Positions 1 to 8,345 of a stretch of 42,776 nucleotides of DNA are shown here, one piece after another (position 1 is the first letter of the stretch; each line of letters starts with the position of its first letter). The position numbers and the translations under genes are program-made. Under the pieces are notes generated by a model. That model saw only the letters and a list, made by a program, of their open reading frames with translations, made no database searches and was not told where the DNA came from. This DNA is from CAYTNY01 sp964439215 (lineage in GTDB: Bacteria; Oederibacteriota; PGYV01; CAYTNY01): positions 1 to 42,776 of the forward strand of contig CAYTNY010000008.1 in NCBI GenBank assembly GCA_964439215.1. Direction: 5' to 3'.

Positions 1-114
1 GTCACTGTTTCTGTCATTGTTCCGGTTATTGTTTCAGTCGCTGTTCCGGTCACTGTTTCGGTTACTGTTTCAGTCGCTGTTCCGGTTACTGTTTCTGTAG
101 CAGTTTGTGTTATT
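1..114 (-). repeat. Tandem 12-bp coding repeat (Thr-Xaa linker)
   Basis: The DNA repeats with a 12-base period, often seen as 24-base pairs of units, and encodes T-(E/G)-T-(V/A/I/M) units. It begins just after the ATA-ACA-CAA codons and continues to the window edge. Identity between units is high (gctgttccggt and actgtttc recur), which makes this tract prone to length change by slippage or recombination. Confidence 0.85.
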
Positions 115-656
115 GTCGGAGTTGATGTAAGAGTCGCATTTACGATCGATTGTGAATATGTATTTTCAATATCCGATGAACCAAAACTTCCTCCATTTAA
201 AAACACCGCACTGCCTGCCTCAAGAACAAATCTCGTAAGATAACCATCGCGGGGTGATCCCGCAATATCGATTGCAGCATAAACAGAACTTCCTTCAACA
301 ACATTCAGTGACAATCCTGTATTTATCCAGGTATCTATGCTGTCAAATAAAAGGTTTCCTGCAAAAACCGAAGAATCCGGATCAAAATCTCCGCCATTTT
401 CATTATAATAAAGTTTAACAGACGCAATTTCCGATAAATCTTCGGCATTCTGAAGATTTTTAACGGCAAAAGAATTTAAAACATCCCCGCTGCCGTTATC
501 AGAGATATTTATCCTAAGTACAGGATTATCACTTGTCAGCGCATACATATTATATGGCTCTATATCTGTTTTTGATATACCCGTTACATCGGCATATACG
601 CAAAAACCGAAAAAAACAGCTGTGATAACTGTTAAAATCCTGAAAATCGCAGACAC
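1..656 (-). CDS. Exported protein with Thr-rich repeat linker (3' end cut by window edge)
   Basis: The reading frame is open from a GTG at 656 to the window edge, giving about 218 residues with the C-terminus missing. The GTG is preceded by AAGGTGA with three bases between, and no better ATG lies upstream. Residues 1-22 form a signal peptide (basic start, hydrophobic core, cut after VYA). Residues 23 to about 180 look like a beta-rich domain with no family I recognise; a stretch near residues 55-110 alternates Asp/Asn-rich turns and hydrophobic strands. From about residue 181 the chain becomes an alternating Thr repeat (T-E/G-T-V/A), probably an extended, possibly glycosylated linker towards a missing C-terminal domain. 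A separate promoter upstream suggests its own transcript. A cell-surface role is inferred only from the signal peptide and linker. Confidence 0.75.
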   Translation of the reverse strand, partial: MSAIFRILTVITAVFFGFCVYADVTGISKTDIEPYNMYALTSDNPVLRINISDNGSGDVLNSFAVKNLQNAEDLSEIASVKLYYNENGGDFDPDSSVFAGNLLFDSIDTWINTGLSLNVVEGSSVYAAIDIAGSPRDGYLTRFVLEAGSAVFLNGGSFGSSDIENTYSQSIVNATLTSTPTITQTATETVTGTATETVTETVTGTATETITGTMTETV

Positions 657-722
657 AAATCACCTTAAATAAATTGGTACGCTTTTTACCCGCCTAAAAG
701 GGTCTTTTCCTTAATTATATAT

Positions 723-750
723 ACTATACAGCAATATCTGAAATTTTCAA
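723..750 (-). promoter_or_regulatory. Sigma70-type promoter for the Thr-repeat protein gene
   Basis: On the minus strand TTGAAA (745-750) and TATAGT (723-728) are separated by 16 bases. The predicted start is near 715, leaving a leader of about 60 bases before the GTG at 656. This is a sequence match only. Confidence 0.5.
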
Positions 751-831
751 TTATCAATTACATTTTTTAAAAAAACCTGTTAAATACTCAATACCTGCCG
801 AAAACTTGGATTTTTAAAGGTTTAGGCCGCC

Positions 832-860
832 GGGGAAACCAAAATAAAAATTTGTTCCCC
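832..860 (-). repeat. Inverted repeat downstream of xerC, possible weak terminator
   Basis: GGGGAA at 832-837 pairs with TTCCCC at 855-860 around an AT-rich loop of 17 bases, 18 bases after the xerC stop codon. No T-run follows on the minus strand, so a role as an intrinsic terminator is doubtful. Confidence 0.25.
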
Positions 861-877
861 CTGTTGTTTCCTTCTCC

Positions 878-1795
878 CTATTTCCTGTTATCTGCTGCTT
901 TTCCCTGCTGCCTTTTTGCCCGCGGATGCGCTTTATCATATTCTTTTTTGAGTTTTTTTATGGAAAGATGGGTATATATCTGCGTGGTAGAAAGATTGGA
1001 GTGCCCCAAGAGCTCCTGAACAGAGCGCAGATCCGCGCCTCTGTCAAGAATATGGGTGGCAAAAGAATGCCGCAGAGTATGAGGTGTTACTGTTTTTGTT
1101 ATGCCCGCAGCAGATGCGTATTTTATTATCATACGTTCAACACTTCTGGCGCTTAATCTTGTTTTGTTCTTATTTATAAAAAGCGCCCCGCCTTCATAAA
1201 TTTTCTTTAATTCTTTAATATATTTCCTTATCCAGTCCAGTGCCTGTCCTCCGACCGGAATTATTCTTTCTTTTCCGCCTTTCCCCAGTACTCTTACCTC
1301 TTCATTTACATAATCAATATTATTCGTGTTTAATTTTACCAGTTCATCCACCCTCAAACCGGAAGAATAAAGCAGCTCCATTATAACTCTGTCCCTGAGA
1401 GATAATAGGTTTTTCCCTTTTGCGCCTTCAATAAGCTTTCCCGCTTCGGTTTCACTCAACACGCCCGGAAGTTTTTTCTCCCCTCTGGGAGTCAGTATAT
1501 ACTCAAAAGGATTTTTGGCTATTTTGTCTTTCTTTAAAAGATATCTGTAAAAAGTCCTTATGGCCGCTACTTTTCTTATTGCCGAGCTTTTTGAATATTT
1601 TCTCCTGTCCATTTCCCCCAGAAACTCTCTTATTTTCAGTGCATCAACTTCTATATTATTGCCGGTAAATTCAAGGAACTGCCGGATATCGTTTTTATAA
1701 CTTTCAATGGTTTTGAGCGAATAGTTTTTTTCATACAGAAGGTATTTTAGATATGATCCGAGAAAATCGTGCTCCCCGGAAAAGTTTTCATTCAT
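878..1795 (-). CDS. xerC: Site-specific tyrosine recombinase XerC/XerD-like
   Basis: This is a 305-residue tyrosine recombinase of the Xer type, which resolves chromosome dimers at dif. The N-terminal SAM-like DNA-binding domain fills roughly residues 1-100 (LYEKNYSLKTIESYKNDIRQF). The catalytic domain shows all key residues: Arg in SSGLRVDEL, Lys in GKGGKERIIPV, HxxR in TPHTLRHSFATH, His in LLGHSNL and the nucleophile Tyr in TQIYTHL. I chose the ATG at 1795 (MNENFSGE) rather than the frame's earlier start at 1888, because it gives the family length and overlaps the topA stop by 8 bases (ATGAATGA), typical of coupling. The dprA-topA-xerC order is known from Firmicutes, so this is probably the housekeeping Xer and not a mobile integrase. 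XerC and XerD cannot be told apart here. Confidence 0.93.
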   Translation of the reverse strand: MNENFSGEHDFLGSYLKYLLYEKNYSLKTIESYKNDIRQFLEFTGNNIEVDALKIREFLGEMDRRKYSKSSAIRKVAAIRTFYRYLLKKDKIAKNPFEYILTPRGEKKLPGVLSETEAGKLIEGAKGKNLLSLRDRVIMELLYSSGLRVDELVKLNTNNIDYVNEEVRVLGKGGKERIIPVGGQALDWIRKYIKELKKIYEGGALFINKNKTRLSARSVERMIIKYASAAGITKTVTPHTLRHSFATHILDRGADLRSVQELLGHSNLSTTQIYTHLSIKKLKKEYDKAHPRAKRQQGKAADNRK

Positions 1796-4139
1796 CCGCG
1801 GCCTTATCTTCTTCCGCCCGGTATTCGCATTTATTGCAGTAAACCGCCACTGTGTTTTTTTTCCACTTTTCAAGCAGAAAAGGCGCATCGCATTTCGGGC
1901 ACTTTTTATCTATTGGTTTATCCCATACCATGAATTTGCATTTCGGATAGTTGCTGCATCCGTAGAATTTCCGGAACCTTTTAAATGTTCTTTCAATCAC
2001 ATCTCCGCCGCATTCAGGGCAGTTTACTCCTGTCTTAATAACTATCTGCCTCGTATATTTACATTCCGGATATGTTGTACAGGCAATAAAACTTCCGAAA
2101 GGCCCCTGTTTTACCATAAGTTCCTTCCCGCATTCCGGACAGGGTTCATCAATTTTATGTTTTTCCCTGTTTTCTTCAAGAGGTTTTGCGGTTTTACAGT
2201 CAGGATAACTTTCGCAGGAAAGAAATTTTCCGTAACGCCCCCATTTTATTATCATATTCCCGCCGCATTTTTCGCATTTTTCCTCAATATTGCCTTCTAT
2301 TTCTTTTTTAAGCTCTTCTATATGGGGTTCTGCTTTTTTTATAAGGCTTTCCAGTTCTCCGTAAAATTCCTTTATAAGGCTCTTCCACTGTATTTTACCT
2401 TCTTCAATACGGTCAAGATTGTCCTCCATCTGTGCGGTAAATTTTTCATTTATTATTGGTGAAAAATTCCGCTCAAGAATCCCGGCCACAAGAATTCCAA
2501 GCTCTGTGGGCATAAATCTGGAACGTTCCCTTTCTATATATTTTCTATAGACAAGTGTTGATATTATAGGCGCGTATGTACTCGGCCTTCCTATATCTTT
2601 TTCTTCCAGCGCCTTAACCAGTGTGGCATCCGTATAATAAGGCGGCGGCTGGGTAAAATGCTGTTCAGGCAGAAGTTCTTTGAGCTGAAGACTGTCGTCC
2701 TTTGTCAGATCGGGCAGTGTGGAATCTTTTTCCGGTTCATCTGTTTTTGTGTTAAGCATATCATAAACCCTGAGAAAACCGTCAAATTTTCTTATGGAGC
2801 CGCTTGCCGAAAAAATACAGTCTGCCGCGCTTATTTTTACTTTTGTATCATCAAAAACAGCCGGCGTCATCTGCGAGGCCATAAAACGCCTCCAGATCAG
2901 AGAATAAATTTTATACTGATCCGCATCCAGGCTTGATTTTACTTTTTCAAGGTTCCTGTAAGCGGAGGTGGGCCTTACTGCTTCGTGCGCATCCTGCGAG
3001 CTTTTTCTGCTCTTATATACATTGGGTTTTTCAGGAATATATTCTTTCCCTATATTTTCATCAATATACTTAACCGCTTCTATCCGTGCGTCTTCGGATA
3101 TTCTAAGAGAATCTGTCCGCATATAAGTTATTAATCCGACCTGGCCTTCCCCTTCTATGTTCAGTCCTTCATAAAGCTGCTGGGCAAGCATCATTGTTTT
3201 CTGTGCCGTAAACCTGAATCTTCTTGCCGCTTCCTGCTGAAGAGTACTTGTAATAAAAGGCGGAAGAGGTTTTCTTTTTCTTTCTTTTTTCGCAACATCA
3301 GAAACAGTGTAAGAAGCATCCGCCAGCGCATCCACTATTTTTCCGGCATCCTGTTCGTTATGAAGCTCTGTTTTTTTTCCGCCCCTTTCAACAAGCTTTG
3401 CCTCAAATATCATCTTATTTTCTTTAGACAGCAGTGCTTTTATGCTCCAGTACTCCACAGGTTTGAAATTATCTATTTCTTTCTGGCGGTCAACTATCAG
3501 TTTAAGGGCCACTGACTGAACCCGGCCGGCTGACAGCCCTTTGCGTATGGCTTTCCACAAAAGAGGGCTTATGGAATAACCCACAAGCCTGTCAAGAACC
3601 CTTCTTGCCTGCTGGGAATTAACAAGGTCCATATTTATGTCTTTCGGGTTATTAATGCCGTTCAATACCGCTGTTTTTGTTATTTCATTAAAAAGCACCC
3701 TGTATACTTTTTTTTCGGGATTTTTGGCGGATATTTTTTTCTTCATTTCTTCGGCAATATGCCAGCATATGGCTTCCCCTTCACGGTCAGGGTCGGTAGC
3801 GAGATATACCTCATCCGCTTTTTTTATTTCTTTTTTTATTTCAGTGAGTATCTTCCTTTTATCTCTGAGCACTATATAATGCGGCTCAAAATCATTTTCA
3901 ACATCAACGCCCAGCCTGCTTTTGGGAAGGTCCATAACATGTCCCTTTGTCGCAAGCACCCTGAATCTTCCCGGAAGAAACTTTTTTATTGTATTAACCT
4001 TTGTAGGGGATTCCACCAGAAGTATTTTTGCACCGGGAGCTTTCTTTTTTTTGGATGTTTTCTTTTTTGCGGTTTTCTTTTTTTTCTTTATTTTCTTTTT
4101 TACTGCTTTTCCCTTCGTTTCCGAAGTTTCAGCTTCCAC
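1788..4139 (-). CDS. topA: DNA topoisomerase I
   Basis: This is a type IA topoisomerase of 783 residues that relaxes negative supercoils. It begins with GTG at 4139 behind AAGGAGG. Residues 8-34 are an unusual Lys-rich extension (runs of KKKKK). The Toprim domain follows (LVESPTK at 41-47; acidic LATDPDREGE at 113-122 with D116, D118, E120). The catalytic tyrosine is Y339 in GLITYMRTDS. The C-terminus, from about residue 620, carries four Cys4 zinc ribbons (CEKCGG, CPECGK, CPECGG, CPKCDA), each with the paired C-x4-5-C partner typical of TopA. The gene has its own promoter in the gap after dprA and is translationally coupled to xerC. The Lys-rich arm may add non-specific DNA binding, which is an inference. 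Confidence 0.97.
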   Translation of the reverse strand: MEAETSETKGKAVKKKIKKKKKTAKKKTSKKKKAPGAKILLVESPTKVNTIKKFLPGRFRVLATKGHVMDLPKSRLGVDVENDFEPHYIVLRDKRKILTEIKKEIKKADEVYLATDPDREGEAICWHIAEEMKKKISAKNPEKKVYRVLFNEITKTAVLNGINNPKDINMDLVNSQQARRVLDRLVGYSISPLLWKAIRKGLSAGRVQSVALKLIVDRQKEIDNFKPVEYWSIKALLSKENKMIFEAKLVERGGKKTELHNEQDAGKIVDALADASYTVSDVAKKERKRKPLPPFITSTLQQEAARRFRFTAQKTMMLAQQLYEGLNIEGEGQVGLITYMRTDSLRISEDARIEAVKYIDENIGKEYIPEKPNVYKSRKSSQDAHEAVRPTSAYRNLEKVKSSLDADQYKIYSLIWRRFMASQMTPAVFDDTKVKISAADCIFSASGSIRKFDGFLRVYDMLNTKTDEPEKDSTLPDLTKDDSLQLKELLPEQHFTQPPPYYTDATLVKALEEKDIGRPSTYAPIISTLVYRKYIERERSRFMPTELGILVAGILERNFSPIINEKFTAQMEDNLDRIEEGKIQWKSLIKEFYGELESLIKKAEPHIEELKKEIEGNIEEKCEKCGGNMIIKWGRYGKFLSCESYPDCKTAKPLEENREKHKIDEPCPECGKELMVKQGPFGSFIACTTYPECKYTRQIVIKTGVNCPECGGDVIERTFKRFRKFYGCSNYPKCKFMVWDKPIDKKCPKCDAPFLLEKWKKNTVAVYCNKCEYRAEEDKAADE

Positions 4140-4211
4140 AGGATGCCTCCTTATTTTTTACAATACCCTGCTTTGTCAATCCGGTCTTTTTTTTTGACTT
4201 TAAGTGGTAAT

Positions 4212-4240
4212 ACAATAACCTTTAATTCTGTAATTGTCAA
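4212..4240 (-). promoter_or_regulatory. Sigma70-type promoter for topA-xerC
   Basis: TTGACA (4235-4240) and TATTGT (4212-4217) are separated by 17 bases on the minus strand. The predicted start is near 4205, giving a leader of about 65 bases before the topA GTG. The 4241-4332 stretch between this promoter and the dprA stop holds no gene; it contains a short AAACCC/GGGTTT inverted repeat. Confidence 0.65.
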
Positions 4241-4332
4241 CACGGAACTTGGTATTATATCCGCATAACATCAAACCCCGGCCGGTGCACAGCTGCTTTT
4301 TGGTGCTTGCGGGTTTACGGCAGATAACCTCA

Positions 4333-5475
4333 TCAGGCCGCTCCGGCGGCCCCCGGAAAAATTCCGAATTTTTTACCCTTTAGCTGGGAAATAACGCCTT
4401 TTAATTCCATAAGCGTAAGCACAGAGCTTAATTTTATTATGTCAATTTCTGTTTCAAGCGCTATAATATCAATATGCTTTTCCCCTTTTTTCAGGACGTG
4501 AACTATTTTCTTTTCCTCTTGGCTTAATCCGGATATATCAATCTCAATTTCCGCGGGTTTCTCCGGCTGCTGTTTCTGTGTTTTATTCCGTATAAAGCCT
4601 CTGCCGCCTTCAAACTCTTCAATTACATCATTTATATCCTGTATCAGTTTAGCGCCCTGTGCTATCAGCCTGTTGGCTCCTTTTGATTTGGGCTTTAATA
4701 TACTCCCCGGCACGGCAAAAACCTCCCGCCCCTGTTCAAGGGCACAGTCCGCTGTAATAAGCGTCCCGCTTTTTTCACCCGCTTCAATTACTATAACACC
4801 GTTTGAAAGCCCTGATATTATCCTGTTGCGCCGCGGAAAGCTCTGTTTCGAACCCTGCATTTCAAGCGGAAATTCCGATATAAGCGCGCCCTGTTCTTTT
4901 ATTTTCCGCGCAGTATGATTTTTTTCAAACGGAAATATCCGGCCGAGCCCGAAACCCAGAACCGCTGCTGTATATACACCGTAGCGCAAAGCTGCTTTAT
5001 GCGCCTCTGTATCTATTCCCCGGGCCATACCGCTTATTACACCGAACCGTATTCCTGAAAACGCCATTTCATGTATAAGTTTATGCACTGCCGAAACACC
5101 ATATTCGGTCAGATCCCTTGTTCCGACCATTCCAACGGTAAATATTTCCTCATTGAAAATATCCCCTGCAGTATAAAGCACGGGAGGCGGATCATATATT
5201 GTTTTTAATATGCCCGGATACTTATCATCATATAATGTGATTATTTCTATCCCCATTTCTCCGGCGCGGCGCATTTCCTTTTCCAGAGAAACTCTTTTAA
5301 AATTCAAAATACCCCCGGCAATCTCTTTTCCTATTCCGTCAACCGCAAGCAGTTCCTTTTCACCGGCATTAAAAACCCCGGAGGCAATTTTAAACCGCCC
5401 TATAAGGTTATTCAGTTTTATACTTCCGATACCGTTAACCATATTAAGCGCAATAAGAGCTTCCCGTTCAGTCAT
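4333..5475 (-). CDS. dprA: DNA processing protein DprA (RecA loader)
   Basis: DprA/Smf protects incoming single-stranded DNA during natural transformation and loads RecA. The 380 residues show an N-terminal helix-hairpin-helix region (NMVNGIGSIK near 11-20; DGIGKEIAGG at 46-55). The Rossmann-like DprA core follows (GTRDLTEYG, SGMARGIDTEAHKAAL at 148-163, GFGLGRIFPFEKN, FPRRNRIISGLS at 213-224, GEKSGTLITA, AVPGSI). The last 60 residues form a winged-helix tail (LSQEEKKIVHVLKKGEKHID). The ATG at 5475 sits behind GAGGGG, 24 bases from the predicted transcription start. No other competence genes are in view except the lone Flp pilin at 34420, so activity in uptake cannot be judged. Confidence 0.96.
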   Translation of the reverse strand: MTEREALIALNMVNGIGSIKLNNLIGRFKIASGVFNAGEKELLAVDGIGKEIAGGILNFKRVSLEKEMRRAGEMGIEIITLYDDKYPGILKTIYDPPPVLYTAGDIFNEEIFTVGMVGTRDLTEYGVSAVHKLIHEMAFSGIRFGVISGMARGIDTEAHKAALRYGVYTAAVLGFGLGRIFPFEKNHTARKIKEQGALISEFPLEMQGSKQSFPRRNRIISGLSNGVIVIEAGEKSGTLITADCALEQGREVFAVPGSILKPKSKGANRLIAQGAKLIQDINDVIEEFEGGRGFIRNKTQKQQPEKPAEIEIDISGLSQEEKKIVHVLKKGEKHIDIIALETEIDIIKLSSVLTLMELKGVISQLKGKKFGIFPGAAGAA

Positions 5476-5505
5476 AAAAACCCCTCTGTTTTTTTTTATG
5501 CGGAA

Positions 5506-5534
5506 ATTTTATATTTTTACGCGGAAAAAGTCAA
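5506..5534 (-). promoter_or_regulatory. Sigma70-type promoter for dprA
   Basis: TTGACT (5529-5534) and TAAAAT (5506-5511) lie 17 bases apart on the minus strand, in the 114-base gap between the FtsA-like gene and dprA. The predicted start is near 5499. This suggests that the long chemosensory operon ends before dprA. Confidence 0.6.
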
Positions 5535-5589
5535 GAAAGGATCCCATAAAATCACAGGTGTATAATACTTTTTCACTTCACGCTGCCGC

Positions 5590-7701
5590 TTAAATAAACC
5601 TTATTTCTATTTCATCCCCGGATTTTATGGGTGTCGTATATCCTGCGCTTTCCCCATTAACTCTCATATCAAGCGCTTTTCCTTTCGCGTCGGAAACATC
5701 CATATTAAAATTCCTGAAAACAGACGAGAGAACCGGCCTGTTTTCGGATTCCTGCACGGTTATTTTTGCTCCGTTTATTATGAATTCTTCATCGGATACT
5801 TTTCTGCCGTTCATATATATGTCATATACGTCCGCTTCTATTTCATATTCTTTTTTATTTATTAAAAGTTTCATTTTTTGTTTTGCGGAGCTTTTAATAA
5901 CATCTTTTATCCTGTAATAGGACGGCCGGTCTATAAATTCTATTTTATCCATATTCTTGACTTCAAAATCCGGGGAAACCCCGCAGCCATTGACCTTCAT
6001 TGTAAAATTACGCTGTTTCAGCACTACAGGCTCTCCCATAAATGTTATTATTATATCCCTCTCTTCGGAAGCCTGTATTGAATAACCCAGATAAACCAGT
6101 ATTTCTTTGATATTGTTTTTAACCCTCATCTTTAACTCTGACCGGTCCTTTAAGACATCATCCGGAGATATTTGCCTGCCCCCGGAAAATATCTCCGGAT
6201 ACAGTATCTCATTTCTTCCGTTCACCGATACCTGCAGAATAAAATCATGCGGAATAACATCTTTTATAACAGCAGACGCGTTATCTCCGTTCACGGGCCC
6301 CGTTATATATATTTTGTCATTATTCTTTATCTGTGTATCAAGTCCGGCTTCTTCCCGGTTAACATAAATTCTTGAATGCTCCCCTTTTGAACCGCGTATT
6401 ATCTTCACATCGCCGTTTATACTGTATGTCAGTGCTTCTCCCGGCTTTGCATAGAGCCCTTTCAGCTCCATTCCGCGGGCCGCAAGAGCGTCAAGAACGG
6501 TTAGCTTCTGATTCATATTTATTATATAATGCTTTTCATCATTTATTTCAACTTCAATAAAACCCATCCCTTTATTAAAAAGTCCGGTTTCTAAAATACC
6601 TATCGGTGTAATACCATTTGTTCCTTTAAGCGTTTCCGGCAGATTCTCAATATTTGTTATGCTTTCCGGCAGCCTTGTTCCCACACGGTTTTCAGGCAGA
6701 CCCAGGTTTGCCGCCACTCTTTTCCGCAGAAGTTCAAGCCCGCTTCCTCCACCGACCATGACAACGGCTTTTGGCTGTTTTTCATTTAAAATAAGTATTT
6801 CATCCGCGATATCTTTTGCAACTTCATCTGTTTTTTCCCGGATTGCTTTTTCAAAATCCCCGGATGTTATGGTTATTTCATTATTGAAAATATCATATGT
6901 TTTCATTGTTTCTGTTTCTGCTCTTCTTTTTACCTTTTCGCCGCCTGAAAAATCCAGAAGAAACTCATTGCATATTTCCTCTGTTATTTCATCTCCGGCC
7001 TTTGGTATCATTCCATAGGCAATAATTTTCCCTTTATCCGTTACCGCAATATCCGATGTCCCCGCACCGACATCCGCAAGCACCAGATTAAGCAGTCTCA
7101 TATCCTCCGGTATGGCCACATAAAGCGCCGCGATAGGTTCAAGGGTAATCTGCTTTAATTTCAGCGAGCATTTTTTCAGCACCGATATCATGCTGTCAAA
7201 AACTATTTTGGGAAGAAACGTAACTATAATACGCATGCCGATTTCCGCTGCCGCAGTCTGCTGCATAAGCTCCTTTATCGGGGCGCCGTCCAGGCTGCAG
7301 TCAGAAACAGAATATCCAACACAGTAAAAATCTTTTTTATTTCTTTCTTTTATTCTCTCATGGGCCTTTTTCAGCCCCTGTATTTCAAGTTCAAGTATAT
7401 CTTCCCGTTTAACCTCTCCTTTTTTTTCCGCGGCTGTTTTTATGATTTCTGTATGAAGACTTCTTCCGGCAAGCGCCGTAGTTGTTTCTTCAATTTTTAA
7501 TCCATTCCGCTGTTCAAGTTCACTGACAATCTTTTTTACGGTTTTTGATACTCCGTCTATATTATGAATCTGTCCGTCAAGCATTGCCCTTTTTTCGTGT
7601 TCGGCTACGGCACAGTCAATTATATGAACCTTATCACCGCGGAGTTCCCCCAAAAGCCCTGCAACTTTTCTGGTTCCTATATCAAGCCCGAATAATATCA
7701 T
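5590..7701 (-). CDS. FtsA/PilM-superfamily actin-like ATPase with C-terminal beta-grasp-like repeats
   Basis: This is a 703-residue protein. Residues 1 to about 380 are an FtsA-type actin fold: phosphate-1 loop GLDIGTRKVAG (5-15), phosphate-2 ADVGAGTSDIAV (209-220) and adenosine motif VVMVGGGSGLELL (313-325). An SHS2/1C-type insertion probably lies between about 80 and 200. AEHEKRAMLDGQIHNID (33-49) resembles long FtsA-domain proteins of Firmicutes whose function is unsettled. Residues 381-703 hold repeated modules with a V-N-G turn and a later G/N-D-x-I-x-I strand (VN at 447, 570, 680, MN at 630; ND/GD near 461, 584, 694), suggesting a string of beta-grasp (ThiS/SLBB-like) domains. It starts 2 bases after a cheC stop and ends the chemosensory operon. 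It may polymerise at the membrane or scaffold a pilus or division complex. No transmembrane segment or FtsZ-binding partner is visible here. Confidence 0.8.
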   Translation of the reverse strand: MILFGLDIGTRKVAGLLGELRGDKVHIIDCAVAEHEKRAMLDGQIHNIDGVSKTVKKIVSELEQRNGLKIEETTTALAGRSLHTEIIKTAAEKKGEVKREDILELEIQGLKKAHERIKERNKKDFYCVGYSVSDCSLDGAPIKELMQQTAAAEIGMRIIVTFLPKIVFDSMISVLKKCSLKLKQITLEPIAALYVAIPEDMRLLNLVLADVGAGTSDIAVTDKGKIIAYGMIPKAGDEITEEICNEFLLDFSGGEKVKRRAETETMKTYDIFNNEITITSGDFEKAIREKTDEVAKDIADEILILNEKQPKAVVMVGGGSGLELLRKRVAANLGLPENRVGTRLPESITNIENLPETLKGTNGITPIGILETGLFNKGMGFIEVEINDEKHYIINMNQKLTVLDALAARGMELKGLYAKPGEALTYSINGDVKIIRGSKGEHSRIYVNREEAGLDTQIKNNDKIYITGPVNGDNASAVIKDVIPHDFILQVSVNGRNEILYPEIFSGGRQISPDDVLKDRSELKMRVKNNIKEILVYLGYSIQASEERDIIITFMGEPVVLKQRNFTMKVNGCGVSPDFEVKNMDKIEFIDRPSYYRIKDVIKSSAKQKMKLLINKKEYEIEADVYDIYMNGRKVSDEEFIINGAKITVQESENRPVLSSVFRNFNMDVSDAKGKALDMRVNGESAGYTTPIKSGDEIEIRFI

Positions 7702-7703
7702 GA

Positions 7704-8321
7704 TTACACCTTTATTGAGTCCAGAAGCACTTTTACGGAAGGAATATCCGGCACTAAAAGGAGATAACCGTTTATGACCTTGTCATCAGCTTCCGCAAAC
7801 TGCGTTTCTATTGACAGTATATTTGTTGACATTCCTTCAAATCCATCCGAAACAGACGAGAGTATCGCGCCCGCAACGTCATATACCAGACTGGGAACAG
7901 AAGGCAGCAAAAGCATTCCCAGAAACTCATTAAGCGCGTTCATATAGGCGCCCGCAAGGATATTCCCCGTCTCTTTTATTGCGGAATTCGCCACTTCCGA
8001 AAGAATCTTTGTTGTCCCTACTTTCTGCTGCAAAAGCATGTCCGCAAGTGACAAAGCGCTTTCCCTTGTCAGAAGCAGCAGAATCTTTGCGGTAACATCC
8101 CCAAGCACGTTCATTATAATGCCCGCAACAAGGGAATTGGCATCGCCTAAAAGCGTTTCCGCTTCCTCAAGTTTTATCACTTTTACTTCCGGCACTGAGA
8201 TCATTATCTTTTTTTTAATCAGCTGAGACAGCGCTGTTGCCGCGTGCCCCGCGCCTACATTGCCTACTTCCTTTAAAGCATCTACCTGAGCATCACTTAA
8301 TGTTGTCAACGAATCCGACAT
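7704..8321 (-). CDS. cheC: CheC-family CheY-P phosphatase
   Basis: CheC phosphatases dephosphorylate CheY-P and bind CheD. The 205 residues contain two copies of the helix-borne phosphatase signature E-x-x-N: E18/N21 in LKEVGNVGAGHAATAL and E117/N120 in IKETGNILAGAYMNAL. The pseudo-symmetric layout is that of CheC (two active sites, about 200 residues) rather than CheX or FliY. The gene lies 24 bases after cheA and 2 bases before the FtsA-like gene. A second CheC is encoded in the same operon at 14021, so the two may serve the two CheY proteins separately; that pairing is an inference. Confidence 0.93.
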   Translation of the reverse strand: MSDSLTTLSDAQVDALKEVGNVGAGHAATALSQLIKKKIMISVPEVKVIKLEEAETLLGDANSLVAGIIMNVLGDVTAKILLLLTRESALSLADMLLQQKVGTTKILSEVANSAIKETGNILAGAYMNALNEFLGMLLLPSVPSLVYDVAGAILSSVSDGFEGMSTNILSIETQFAEADDKVINGYLLLVPDIPSVKVLLDSIKV

Positions 8322-8345
8322 TTTTTCTCCTGTTCTGTATTAAGC

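Noticed and set aside
1..114. Short repeats at the left edge as a CRISPR array
   Set aside because: Units are 12 bases with no unique spacers and translate in frame to a Thr-rich linker.
657..722. Possible c-di-GMP riboswitch before the Thr-repeat protein gene
   Set aside because: The leader is only about 60 bases and lacks the conserved GEMM-I or class II core sequences.
878..1795. Tyrosine recombinase as a phage or integron integrase
   Set aside because: It is coupled to topA in a housekeeping context, has the compact Xer length, and no att-like repeats, cargo or tRNA gene is nearby.
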